Assembly: GCF_002086815.1 (NCBI RefSeq)
Contig: NZ_MVID01000004.1
Span: forward strand, 1 to 64,000
Reading direction: 5' to 3'
Length of the DNA stretch: 64,000 bases
Source of the DNA: Mycolicibacterium parafortuitum
GTDB taxonomy: Bacteria; Actinomycetota; Actinomycetes; Mycobacteriales; Mycobacteriaceae
In this document: piece by piece, positions 25,706-35,021 of the stretch
Layout of the letters: the number at the start of each line of letters is the position of its first letter
Position numbering within the stretch: position 1 is the stretch's first letter
Position numbers and translations under genes: made by a program
Notes under the pieces: generated by a model
What the model was told of the DNA's origin: nothing
Database searches by the model: none
Seen by the model: only the letters and a program-made list of their open reading frames with translations

Positions 25706-26278
25706 ATGCCCAACGCTTCAGAGGGACGTGAGTTGGAAGGACGCCGCATCGCCTTTCTCGCAGCCGACGGCGTCGAGAAGGTCGAACTCGAGCGGCCGCG
25801 GGACACGATCCGCGGTGCCGGCGGGCACACCGAGCTGCTGTCGATCACCGACGGCGAGATCGACGCCCGCAACCACGACCTCGAACCCGCGGGCTCGTTC
25901 CCGGTGGACCGGCTCGTCGGTGACGCCGAGATCGACGAATTCGACGCGCTCGTGCTGCCGGGCGGCACGGTCAACGGCGACAAACTTCGCCTCGACGAGG
26001 CCGCGGTCGCGTTCGTGCGCGACTTCGTCCGCTCGGGCAAACCGGTCGCCGCGATCTGTCACGGCCCGTGGGCGCTGGTCGAGGCCGATGTCGTCGCGGG
26101 CCGGACGCTGACGTCCTATCCGAGCCTGCGCACCGATCTGCGCAACGCCGGCGCGACCGTCGTCGACCAGCAGGTGTGCATCGACGGCAACCTGATCACG
26201 AGTCGCTCACCGGAGGATCTCGACGCGTTCTGCCAGGCCATCACCGACCGCTTCGCGGCCACCCCCGCGCACACCTGA
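25706..26278 (+). CDS. PfpI/DJ-1 family protein
   Basis: 190 residues. The nucleophile-elbow cysteine is in AICHGPW (near residue 119), following the family ALVLPGG block; a Glu near the N-terminus (VEKVELERP) takes the place of the conserved acid. Members act as proteases, deglycases or stress chaperones; the activity here is unknown. The ATG at 25706 has a strong GAAGGAGG ribosome site. A weak SigF-like GGGTAA lies at about 25673-25678. A terminator overlaps the stop codon region. Confidence 0.85.
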   Translation: MPNASEGRELEGRRIAFLAADGVEKVELERPRDTIRGAGGHTELLSITDGEIDARNHDLEPAGSFPVDRLVGDAEIDEFDALVLPGGTVNGDKLRLDEAAVAFVRDFVRSGKPVAAICHGPWALVEADVVAGRTLTSYPSLRTDLRNAGATVVDQQVCIDGNLITSRSPEDLDAFCQAITDRFAATPAHT

Positions 26279-26297
26279 CCCGCCCCGGGCGGGTTTC
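26278..26297 (+). terminator. intrinsic terminator of the PfpI gene
   Basis: A GC-only stem ACCCGC/GCGGGT with a 5-base loop (26278-26294) is followed by TTT. It overlaps the last base of the PfpI stop codon. Confidence 0.65.
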
Positions 26298-26326
26298 GCA
26301 CCTGCGGGTCCGGGCACCCGACGGGC

Positions 26327-26779
26327 ATGCAATATCGCAACGCACGCGCAATCGCCGTCGCCGGTGTGCTGGGCGCGGCCGTGGTCGCGATCGCCCTGGT
26401 GATGCCGGCGGCCCGCCTGCTGGGCTCCGACGGCGGGCTGGTCGCGGGTTTGGCACTGTTCGCTCTGCCCGTGTTCGTCGTGCTGGGCGCGACCGGGGCG
26501 CCGTTCTACGGTGCCGTGCGCGCCGGCGTGGTCGCGGGTCTGCTGACACTGGTGGTCACTGTCGTGACGTGGGTGCTGGCCCTGCTCGCGGTGACCAGTG
26601 CCCTCGCCGGGTCGGGGACGGGTCTGGTCCTGACCGTCGCTGTCTTCGCGGTCCCGGCCCTGATCCTGGTCGGGGCCGGGCTCGCCTCGCTTCGGCTGCT
26701 CAACGGCGCGACCCCGGTCGAGGACCGGGAACCGGCACCGCCGATGACGCCGGCACGCTCGAGGTTGCCGCACCGCTGA
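26327..26779 (+). CDS. small integral membrane protein, unknown function
   Basis: 150 residues with four hydrophobic spans at about 10-29, 38-56, 63-92 and 100-123, and a short Pro/Arg-rich cytoplasmic tail. No transport or enzyme motif is seen. It precedes the MFS exporter by 22 bases on the same strand and may be co-transcribed with it. Confidence 0.7.
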   Translation: MQYRNARAIAVAGVLGAAVVAIALVMPAARLLGSDGGLVAGLALFALPVFVVLGATGAPFYGAVRAGVVAGLLTLVVTVVTWVLALLAVTSALAGSGTGLVLTVAVFAVPALILVGAGLASLRLLNGATPVEDREPAPPMTPARSRLPHR

Positions 26780-26801
26780 CGGTTTCCGGGCAACAGCATT
26801 G

Positions 26802-28106
26802 ATGTGCTATGTATTTTTGGTGCCGTTGTCCCGCTCCGAACCGCTCGACCCGGTAGGGGTCTCCGGGACGACCGCCCCGCTGCCGTCGCGCGGCGCGCTC
26901 GGACTCATGTTCGACCGCGTCTTCGGCGCGCTGTTCTGGGGCAAGATGTTCGCCGTCGTCGCGGTGTGGACGCACGGCCTGGTGGCCGCGGTCGTCATGT
27001 ACGAGGCGACCCGTTCGGCGCTGATGGTCGGACTGGTCGGCGTGGTGCAGTTCGCGCCGCAGCTGATCCTGGCCCCGACGAGTGGCAAGTGGGCCGACAC
27101 CGGCAATCCGGCACGGCAGATCCTGCTCGGCCGGGTGTTCTGCGTGATCGGTTCCGGCTCGATCGCGGTCTGGATGTACGCCGTGCCGACGCTGCAGGGC
27201 ATGGCGGTCGCCGTCCCGATCCTGCTCGGGACCACCTTGGTCGGGATCGGCTTCGTCGTCGGCGGCCCGGCGATGCAGTCGATCGTGCCGAACCTGATCC
27301 GTCCCGGCGAGCTCGCGACCGCGATGGCGCTGAACAGCCTGCCGATGACGGTCGGGCGCATCATCGGCCCGGCGGCGGGCGCATACCTCGCCGCCCACCT
27401 CGGACCGGCATCGGCGTTCACCGTCAGCGCGGTGCTGCACTTCGTGTTCGCGCTGTTTCTGATCCTCGTGACGTTCCCGAGTCCGCCGCCCCGCCAGCCC
27501 GGAACCGACTACCGGGTGCGTGCGGCGATCCGCTACGTGCTGGCCGACCGGCCGCTGCTGCTGGCGCTCGCCGCGGTGACCACCGTCGGCATCGTCTCGG
27601 ATCCGTCGATCACCCTGGCCCCGTCGATCGCCGACGCCCTCGGCGGCGACGCCGCGATGGTCGGATCCCTGTCAGCGGTGTTCGGGGTCGGCGCCGCGAT
27701 CGGAATGGGTTCGCTGGCGGTGCTGCGCGGCCGGATCGCGTCGGCGTACGTGTCGTCGATCGGCATGGCCGCGCTGACCGCGGGCAGCACGGTCCTGGCG
27801 TTCGGGCTGCAACCGTGGCTGGCCTACACCGGCTTCCTCCTGGCCGGTCTGGGATTCGGCTGCGCGATGACCGGGCTGTCCACCGTGGTTCAGGAACGCG
27901 CGCCCGAAGAGCTGCGCGGACGCATCATGGCGCTGTGGCTGGTCGGTTTCCTCGGCTCGCGCCCGATCGCCGCGGCGGTGCTCGGCGGCACCGCCGACCT
28001 GGTCAACGTCTATGTGGCGTTCGGCGTGGCTGCCGGGCTCGCGCTGATCGTGACGCTGCTGTGCCGGCCCTCGAAGCTCGCCGACACCCCGGCCGCAGTG
28101 GGCTAG
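26802..28106 (+). CDS. MFS transporter of the EntS/MFS_3 type
   Basis: About 434 residues with 12 predicted membrane segments. The cytoplasmic loop SGKWADTGNPARQIL matches the motif A region of this exporter group, and the PNLIRPGELATAMALNS block is typical of EntS-like siderophore or drug exporters. The start is uncertain (ATG 26802, or a nearby downstream codon). Substrate unknown; no siderophore genes are in the window. The 3' end overlaps the convergent glycosidase stop by 4 bases. Confidence 0.8.
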   Translation: MCYVFLVPLSRSEPLDPVGVSGTTAPLPSRGALGLMFDRVFGALFWGKMFAVVAVWTHGLVAAVVMYEATRSALMVGLVGVVQFAPQLILAPTSGKWADTGNPARQILLGRVFCVIGSGSIAVWMYAVPTLQGMAVAVPILLGTTLVGIGFVVGGPAMQSIVPNLIRPGELATAMALNSLPMTVGRIIGPAAGAYLAAHLGPASAFTVSAVLHFVFALFLILVTFPSPPPRQPGTDYRVRAAIRYVLADRPLLLALAAVTTVGIVSDPSITLAPSIADALGGDAAMVGSLSAVFGVGAAIGMGSLAVLRGRIASAYVSSIGMAALTAGSTVLAFGLQPWLAYTGFLLAGLGFGCAMTGLSTVVQERAPEELRGRIMALWLVGFLGSRPIAAAVLGGTADLVNVYVAFGVAAGLALIVTLLCRPSKLADTPAAVG

Positions 28107-29266
28107 CTCGGACGGTTGCGGCCGGTCAGCTCCCGGATCACGTTGATCTCGCCGGCCCGGTACGGTGTGCCGTCGCCGTTGAACAGATCGTGGAACCACA
28201 GCGGCGGATCCATCACCGGCCGCTCCCACGAATCCCACGGCAGGAACGTCTGCGTCTTCCCGGCGACGAATCCCCAGGTGTAGGCGCCGATGTTGCGGCC
28301 CTTCATGATCGGCAGGATGGTCTCGACGGTGCTGCCGAGCGTGCGCGCCATGTACTCGGTGCACAGCATCGGCCGGTTCATCGGGGTCAACTCCGCGAGC
28401 CGGTCCTCGAACCCCTTCGGGTCGGCGTAGCTGTGGAACGAGATCACGTCGGACAGGTCGAGCTGGATCCGGTTGATCTCGTTGCGCCGCGCGGGATCTC
28501 CCCAGACACCGTCCCAGACACCGCTGGTCAGCGGCTGGACCGGGTCGACCGACCGGGCCCAGCCGAACACCTGCGGCAGCAGTTCGGCGACGCGCTCGAT
28601 CTTGTCCTTGCGTTCGACGGCCTTGTACACGTCGGACGGATTGTCCGGCTCGTTCCACAGGTCCCAGCCCAGCACGCGTTTGTCGTGGCGGAACTGACTG
28701 AGGACGCCGACGACGTAGTCGCGCATCACCCGGCGGTACCGCGGATCACCGAGGTGCTCGGCGCCCGGGCTCTGCACCCAGCCCGAGTTGTGCACGCCCG
28801 GCACCGGGTCGCGCTGCTTGCCGAGCCGCGGGTGCGGGTCCCAGCAGGAGTCGAACAGCACGAACAGCGGCTTGATCCCGTGGTGGGCGGCGATGTCGAC
28901 GAAGCGGGCCAGCCGGCGCTGAAATCCGGCCCGGTCCTGCACCCACAGCAGATCGTGCAGGAACACGCGAACGGTGTTGAACCCGATGTGTTTTGCCATC
29001 CGCAGCTCGCTGTCGATGCGGCGCGGGTCGAACGTTCCAGGCTGGAACATCTCCAGCTGGTTGATCGCGTTCGCCGGAATGAAGTTCGCCCCGACCAGCC
29101 AGCCCTGGGCGCGGTGCCAGCGGTGGGCGCGGTCGGGCGACCACCGGGCCAGTTCGGCCGAGGCCCGCGGTGTCGGGGTCAGCGCGAGCCCGGCTGCCAT
29201 CGCCCCCGCAAGGACCACCGGGGCCTTGAGCACGGCGCGGCGATCGACGCGAGCAGTGGGTGACAA
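28103..29266 (-). CDS. Tat-exported GH5-type glycoside hydrolase
   Basis: 387 residues. The start is TTG 29266 with a good AAGGA site 7 bases upstream. A Tat signal (DRRAVLK then a hydrophobic stretch) ends near residue 38. The TIM barrel follows with GFNTVRVFLHD, the acid/base Glu in GWDLWNEPDN and the nucleophile Glu in MLCTEYMA, the pair expected for GH5-like retaining enzymes. Likely beta-glycan or related substrate outside the cell; the precise specificity is unknown. Confidence 0.82.
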   Translation of the reverse strand: MSPTARVDRRAVLKAPVVLAGAMAAGLALTPTPRASAELARWSPDRAHRWHRAQGWLVGANFIPANAINQLEMFQPGTFDPRRIDSELRMAKHIGFNTVRVFLHDLLWVQDRAGFQRRLARFVDIAAHHGIKPLFVLFDSCWDPHPRLGKQRDPVPGVHNSGWVQSPGAEHLGDPRYRRVMRDYVVGVLSQFRHDKRVLGWDLWNEPDNPSDVYKAVERKDKIERVAELLPQVFGWARSVDPVQPLTSGVWDGVWGDPARRNEINRIQLDLSDVISFHSYADPKGFEDRLAELTPMNRPMLCTEYMARTLGSTVETILPIMKGRNIGAYTWGFVAGKTQTFLPWDSWERPVMDPPLWFHDLFNGDGTPYRAGEINVIRELTGRNRPS

Positions 29267-29429
29267 CGTGCAATCCTTCGGTCTGAAGATCGGTCGCCCC
29301 GTCCGGCCGGCAATACCGATCCCCGAAAGAAACCCGTACGCGGTGGGCGCCGCCAGTGTATCGGCGCGGCACGCTCCGGCGTTACCGACTCGCTGAGCGA
29401 GTGATCCTGGGGCAGAAACGATTTGACTG

Positions 29430-30785
<1,356 letters not shown>

Positions 30786-30875
30786 TCACGCCGTCACGGG
30801 TACACCCGCGCCGTCCTTTCGGGGTTGCAACGGCGCCTGCCACGGAATAACTCGTCGAGAAAACAGGCGGTTCCC

Positions 30876-31604
30876 ATGAACAGAATTGGACGATGGCTGG
30901 CCGGTTCGGCCTCGGTCCTGGTGACGGCGGCGGGCGCACCGGTCGTCGCCGCCCCCGCATACGCCGCTCCGTGCCCTGACGTCCAGGTGGTCTTCGCCCG
31001 CGGCACATTCGAGCCGCCCGGTGTCGGGGCCACGGGTCAGGCGTTCGTCGATGCGGTGCGGGCACGTGCCGGCGGCCGCAGCGTCGATGTCTACCCGGTG
31101 AATTATCCCGCGTCCCTTGACTTTGCGACTGCGGCACAGGGCGTCATCGACGCGGGCAATCATGTGACGACCATGGCCGGCACCTGCCCCGACACCGAGA
31201 TCGTGCTCGGCGGATACTCGCAGGGCGCCGCGGTCGCGGCCTATCTGACCGAGGACGGCATCCCTGAGGGCTACACCCCGCCGCCCGGTCTGACCGGCCC
31301 GATGCCGCCGGAGGTCGCCGACCACGTCGCTGCGGTCGCGCTGTTCGGCAAGCCGTCCAGCGGTTTTCTGCAGATGATCTATACCGGCGCACCGCCGATC
31401 ACGGTGGGCCCGCGCTACGCGCCGAAGACCGTCGACCTGTGCGTCACCGAGGATCCGGTGTGCTCGCCGACCGGTGGGGACAACGCCGCGCACGGTGCCT
31501 ATCTGGTCAACGGGATGACCGACCGGGCCGCCGACTACGTGGTGGGTAGGTTGCCCGCCCCGAAGCCGGGGGCGCCGGTCGACCTGTCGGCCGGAACGCC
31601 CTGA
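30876..31604 (+). CDS. secreted cutinase family esterase (CULP), second copy
   Basis: 242 residues. The signal peptide ends near AYA|APCPD; PCPDVQVVFARGTFEPPG and the nucleophile motif GGYSQGAAV follow, with the acid near VCSPTGGDN and the His in AAHGAY. It has a longer Pro-rich tail than the paralogue at 24552. The two share the block ending in GQAFVDAVRA. Divergent to the aminotransferase gene. Confidence 0.9.
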   Translation: MNRIGRWLAGSASVLVTAAGAPVVAAPAYAAPCPDVQVVFARGTFEPPGVGATGQAFVDAVRARAGGRSVDVYPVNYPASLDFATAAQGVIDAGNHVTTMAGTCPDTEIVLGGYSQGAAVAAYLTEDGIPEGYTPPPGLTGPMPPEVADHVAAVALFGKPSSGFLQMIYTGAPPITVGPRYAPKTVDLCVTEDPVCSPTGGDNAAHGAYLVNGMTDRAADYVVGRLPAPKPGAPVDLSAGTP

Positions 31605-31615
31605 TCAGCGGCGCG

Positions 31616-31744
31616 TCACTCGTCGTCGGCGTCCGGGATGCCGTCGGGCGGCGGCGTCGAGTACGCGGGACCGGCGGGAGGCACGTCGTTTCCGGAGGCG
31701 TTCTCGTCGGGATCGGGCAGCGCGTGTCGGTCGTCGAAGTGCAT
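31616..31744 (-). CDS. small acidic protein (42 aa), tentative
   Basis: The ATG at 31744 opens a 42-residue frame that is Asp/Pro-rich with low complexity (MHFDDRHALPDPDENASG at the start, DADDE at the end). No clear ribosome site precedes it. It lies between the cutinase and the phosphatase operon, converging on the cutinase. It could be a disordered small protein or a chance frame. Confidence 0.35.
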   Translation of the reverse strand: MHFDDRHALPDPDENASGNDVPPAGPAYSTPPPDGIPDADDE

Positions 31745-31783
31745 GTCTGGGGAGTTACCCACTGACGCCGGTCCGCTATGCAT

Positions 31784-31809
31784 GTTGCCTTCACAACAAC
31801 TTCGGGTAT
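31784..31809 (+). promoter_or_regulatory. SigF-like promoter upstream of the SpoIIE-B12-STAS operon
   Basis: GTTG at 31784-31787 (one mismatch to GTTT), 16 bases, then GGGTAT at 31804-31809. It lies 139 bases before the phosphatase ATG, giving a leader of about 130 bases. An autoregulatory link to a SigF-type sigma factor would fit a partner-switching operon. Confidence 0.5.
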
Positions 31810-31860
31810 CCCCCAACGCACAGGTGAACCGTCGATTGACGGATGCGAAAACCCGTGTGG

Positions 31861-31890
31861 TCGACATATGTCGTGCTTCCTGCATACAGT
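31861..31890 (+). promoter_or_regulatory. second promoter with palindromic operator over the -35
   Basis: TCGACA (31861-31866), an 18-base spacer and TACAGT (31885-31890) resemble a housekeeping promoter 58 bases before the ATG. The perfect 12-bp palindrome CGACATATGTCG (31862-31873) covers the -35 and could be an operator for a dimeric repressor. In the 203-base stretch 31745-31947 this and the SigF-like element are the only features I see. Confidence 0.45.
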
Positions 31891-31947
31891 CGGGGAAACG
31901 GCTGGACGCCGCACGACAGCGTGACGTCCGGCTGCGAGGAGGCAGTG

Positions 31948-33537
31948 ATGAGTGATCAGGTAAGCGAGATCACCCGCCTCGACGTCACCACCGGGATCGA
32001 CACCGTCTGGGGCCCGGTGCCCCATCCGGTGCTGATCGCCGATCGCACCGGAAGAGTCCGCACGCTCAGCGCGTCGGCCCGGTCGGTGCTGCCGGAGGTC
32101 GGACCCGGCAGCGTGGTCGAGGATTCGGTGACGCCGTGGCTGTCCGAGGCGGGTGAGCGCACCGCGCACACCACCGAACTGCCCGGCGGCGACAAGGCCT
32201 GGTGGCTGATCGAGGACGCAGGCGGCGCGGCACTGCGCTCGCTGACCGTGGAACGCGAACGCGCCGCATTCCTGGACGAGGCGTCCGCGGTGCTGATGGC
32301 GTCGCTCAACATCGACCGGTGCATGGAGGCGACGGTGCAGATGGCGGCGCGCCACCTCGCCGACGGTGCCGTCCTGGTGGCCCCGCGCACCGCGGGGCGC
32401 ATCCCGGTGGTCAGCGGTACGCGCGACGGCGGTACCCGACACCGGGTCCTCGACGCCGACCCGGCCGAGGTGGCGGGTCTCAGCGAGGCCCTGCGCGGCT
32501 TCCCGCCCGTGCCGTCCCGCTGGATCGACCCCGCCCAGCTACCCGATTGGCTTGTCCCGCAAGACTTCTCCGGCACTGTCGGATCTGTCGTGATCACCCC
32601 GCTGCCCGGCCACGGAGTCCCCGCGGGTGCGCTGGTGCTGCTGCGGCACACGTCCCACACCGCGTTCGACGACGGCGAGGAGGTGTTCGCCCGGCTGTTC
32701 GCCGCGCGTGCCGGTGCCGCGCTGTCGGCAGCACGGCTCTACGCCGAACAGTCCGCGATCACCCGCACGCTGATGCGGGAACTGCTCCCACCGCAGCTGC
32801 ACCGCCTCGACGGGATCGAGCTCGCCGGCGGATACCGCGCGTCCGAGGACCACGAGACCGTCGGCGGCGACTTCTACGACGTGCACCCGGCGGCCACCCC
32901 CGACGGCGAGACACTGGTGGTGCTCGGCGACGTGTGCGGCAAGGGCCTGGAAGCCGCGGTGCTCACCGGCAAGATCCGCAACACCCTGCAGGCGCTGGCG
33001 CCCCTGGCCCACGACCACGGCGGTGTACTCCGGCTGCTCAACAGCGCGCTGCTGTCCGTCGAGCACACCCGGTTCGCGACGCTCGTGCTGGCGTCGGTCA
33101 GCCGCCGAGACGGCCTCGTGCGGTTGCGGCTGACCAGCGCCGGACACCTGGCACCGCTGATCGTGCGCGACGACGGGCGCGTCGAGGAAGTCGAGACCCG
33201 CGGCACGCTGGTCGGCGTGATGCCCGACATCAGGGCCCTGACCGTCGAGGCGTCGCTGGCGCCGGGCGAGACATGCCTGCTGTTCACCGACGGTGTCACC
33301 GAGGCGCGCGGCGGTCCGTTCGGTGGGGACATGTTCGGCGAGAGCCGGCTGTCGGCGGCACTGGCGCAATGCGCCGGCCTGCCCGCGGAGGCGGTCGTGG
33401 AGCGGATCATGATGCTGACCTCCGGATGGGTCGACGACCGCTGCCACGACGACATCGCGGTGGTCGCCATCACCGCGCCGCGGCGCAACCATCTGAGCGC
33501 GGTCGACGGGCACACCGCGGGGAGGTTCACCGCGTGA
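31948..33537 (+). CDS. PAS/GAF-containing SpoIIE (PP2C) phosphatase, RsbU-like
   Basis: 529 residues with a strong GAGGAGG ribosome site. An N-terminal PAS-like region (~18-90), a GAF-like region (~105-265), a helical linker (ITRTLMRELLPPQLH) and a C-terminal SpoIIE/PP2C domain (~295-515) can be seen. Metal-binding acids are in VGGDFYD (D308), LGDVCGKG, LFTDGVTEA and CHDDIAVV, so it should be an active phosphatase. RsbU-type enzymes dephosphorylate a STAS anti-anti-sigma factor; one is encoded two genes downstream. It overlaps the cobalamin protein by GTGA. Confidence 0.9.
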   Translation: MSDQVSEITRLDVTTGIDTVWGPVPHPVLIADRTGRVRTLSASARSVLPEVGPGSVVEDSVTPWLSEAGERTAHTTELPGGDKAWWLIEDAGGAALRSLTVERERAAFLDEASAVLMASLNIDRCMEATVQMAARHLADGAVLVAPRTAGRIPVVSGTRDGGTRHRVLDADPAEVAGLSEALRGFPPVPSRWIDPAQLPDWLVPQDFSGTVGSVVITPLPGHGVPAGALVLLRHTSHTAFDDGEEVFARLFAARAGAALSAARLYAEQSAITRTLMRELLPPQLHRLDGIELAGGYRASEDHETVGGDFYDVHPAATPDGETLVVLGDVCGKGLEAAVLTGKIRNTLQALAPLAHDHGGVLRLLNSALLSVEHTRFATLVLASVSRRDGLVRLRLTSAGHLAPLIVRDDGRVEEVETRGTLVGVMPDIRALTVEASLAPGETCLLFTDGVTEARGGPFGGDMFGESRLSAALAQCAGLPAEAVVERIMMLTSGWVDDRCHDDIAVVAITAPRRNHLSAVDGHTAGRFTA

Positions 33538-34610
33538 GCGCCGATCGCCCCGACTACCGGGTGCTGCGTGACCGGTTGTGGCACGCGGTGCTCGACGCCG
33601 ACGAATACACGGCGTCGGCGGTGGTGTTCGCGGCGCTCGACGCCGGGGTCGACCCGGAGGACGTGCTGCTCTCGGTCATCGCCGAGGTGCAGCGCCGGGT
33701 CGGCACCGAGTGGGCGGCCAACCGGATCACCGTCGCGCAGGAGCACGCGGCGACGGCGATCAACGACCGCGTCATCGCCGCACTGGCCCACCACCCGCGG
33801 TGCAGGCGCGACCCGTCCGCGGGCCGGGTCACCGTCGCGTGCGTCGACGGGGAATGGCACGCCCTGCCCGCCCGGCTGCTCGGCGAGGTGCTGCGGCTGC
33901 GGGGCTGGCAGGTCGACTTCCTCGGCGCCCAGGTCCCGACGCCGCATCTGATCGCCCACGTCCACCAGCACGGCCCGGTCGCGGTCGCGCTGTCCTGCTC
34001 GATCCCGACCCGGCTTCCCACCGCGCACGCCGCGATCACCGCGTGCCAGGCCGCCGGCGTGCCGGTGCTCGCCGGCGGCGCCGCGTTCGGTGTGGACGGC
34101 CGTTTCGCGCGACAACTGGGCGCCGACGCGTGGGGTGCGGATGCGCGCACCGCCGCCGAGATCCTCAGCCGTGGCGTCCGCCCCGCCTCGGCCGCGACCA
34201 CCCACCAACCCATCGACGATCTGCCGCACCTCGCCGACGGGGAGTACACGATGGTGCGCGGTGACAGCGCGACGCTGATCAAGACGACCGTCACCGACCT
34301 CGAGGACCGGTACCCGGCGATGCGCGGGTACACCGACGCGCAGCGTGATCGCACCGTCGAGGACATCGCCCACATCGTCGAATTCCTGGCGACCGCGCTG
34401 TACGTCGATGACGACGAGCTGTTCATCCAGTTCATCGGCTGGACCGCCGAGATCCTGATCGCCCGCGGGGTGCCCGCGGACTCCCTGAGCCCGGCCCTGG
34501 ACTCGCTGTCCGGCCAATTGCGCGACTTCCCCCGCGCCCGACGTCTTCTCGGCGCGGCCCACGCCGCGCTCCCCCAGTCCGTATCCGCCAACCCCCCAAT
34601 GCCTGCATGA
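33534..34610 (+). CDS. CarH-like cobalamin-binding sensor without DNA-binding domain
   Basis: 358 residues. The N-terminal ~85 residues form the four-helix cap seen in B12 sensors and carry W60, nine residues, then E70-H71: the W-x9-EH motif of CarH-type adenosylcobalamin photoreceptors. The cobalamin-binding Rossmann domain (~97-200) has GEWH with H109 in the place of the lower axial ligand, followed by LRLRGWQVDFLGAQVP. A helical C-terminal domain (~225-345) is unassigned. There is no MerR helix-turn-helix. It is co-translated with the phosphatase (GTGA) and the STAS gene (ATGA), so its output is probably protein-protein switching. Confidence 0.88.
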   Translation: MSADRPDYRVLRDRLWHAVLDADEYTASAVVFAALDAGVDPEDVLLSVIAEVQRRVGTEWAANRITVAQEHAATAINDRVIAALAHHPRCRRDPSAGRVTVACVDGEWHALPARLLGEVLRLRGWQVDFLGAQVPTPHLIAHVHQHGPVAVALSCSIPTRLPTAHAAITACQAAGVPVLAGGAAFGVDGRFARQLGADAWGADARTAAEILSRGVRPASAATTHQPIDDLPHLADGEYTMVRGDSATLIKTTVTDLEDRYPAMRGYTDAQRDRTVEDIAHIVEFLATALYVDDDELFIQFIGWTAEILIARGVPADSLSPALDSLSGQLRDFPRARRLLGAAHAALPQSVSANPPMPA

Positions 34611-34954
34611 AACTCACACTCGCTGTTCACAACACAGCCCATTCCACCCGCATCCGTGTCTCGGGCGACCTCGACTACGGCACCACCTCCCTGCTCGTCG
34701 ACACCGTCGGCGAGCTGCTGACCGAACGCTCCGGACTGCAGGATCTGCATCTGGACTTCACCGAGTTGGCGTTCTGCGATTCGGCAGGCCTGTCCGGGCT
34801 GGTGATGATCCACCGGCGTACGTCGGCGGCCGGGCTTCGCCTGCACCTCGACGAGCGACCGGCGCAGCTGGAACGGGTGCTCACCATCACCGGTCTGCTG
34901 GACTTCTTCACCGCCGCGGCGCTCACCGCCGACGACGAGTCCGACATCGGCTGA
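34607..34954 (+). CDS. STAS-domain anti-anti-sigma factor
   Basis: 115 residues, one STAS domain. The phosphorylatable serine is S59 in FCDSAGLSGL, the usual site of the SpoIIAA/RsbV family. When dephosphorylated such proteins bind an anti-sigma kinase and release its sigma factor. No kinase of the RsbW/HATPase type and no sigma factor are encoded in this window, so the partner must act in trans. Its start overlaps the stop of the cobalamin protein (ATGA). Confidence 0.9.
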   Translation: MKLTLAVHNTAHSTRIRVSGDLDYGTTSLLVDTVGELLTERSGLQDLHLDFTELAFCDSAGLSGLVMIHRRTSAAGLRLHLDERPAQLERVLTITGLLDFFTAAALTADDESDIG

Positions 34955-35021
34955 TCCGACACCAGGGCTGATCCGACACCCGACCGGTTTTGCCCGCCGC
35001 CCTGCGGGCTATCCGAACGCC

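Noticed and set aside
26804..29263. 819-codon open frame on the plus strand across the MFS and glycosidase genes
   Set aside because: Its first half is the MFS gene in another frame and its second half is antisense to the Tat-exported glycosidase. The Arg/Pro/Gly/Asp-rich composition is that of GC-rich shadow frames and no motif is present.
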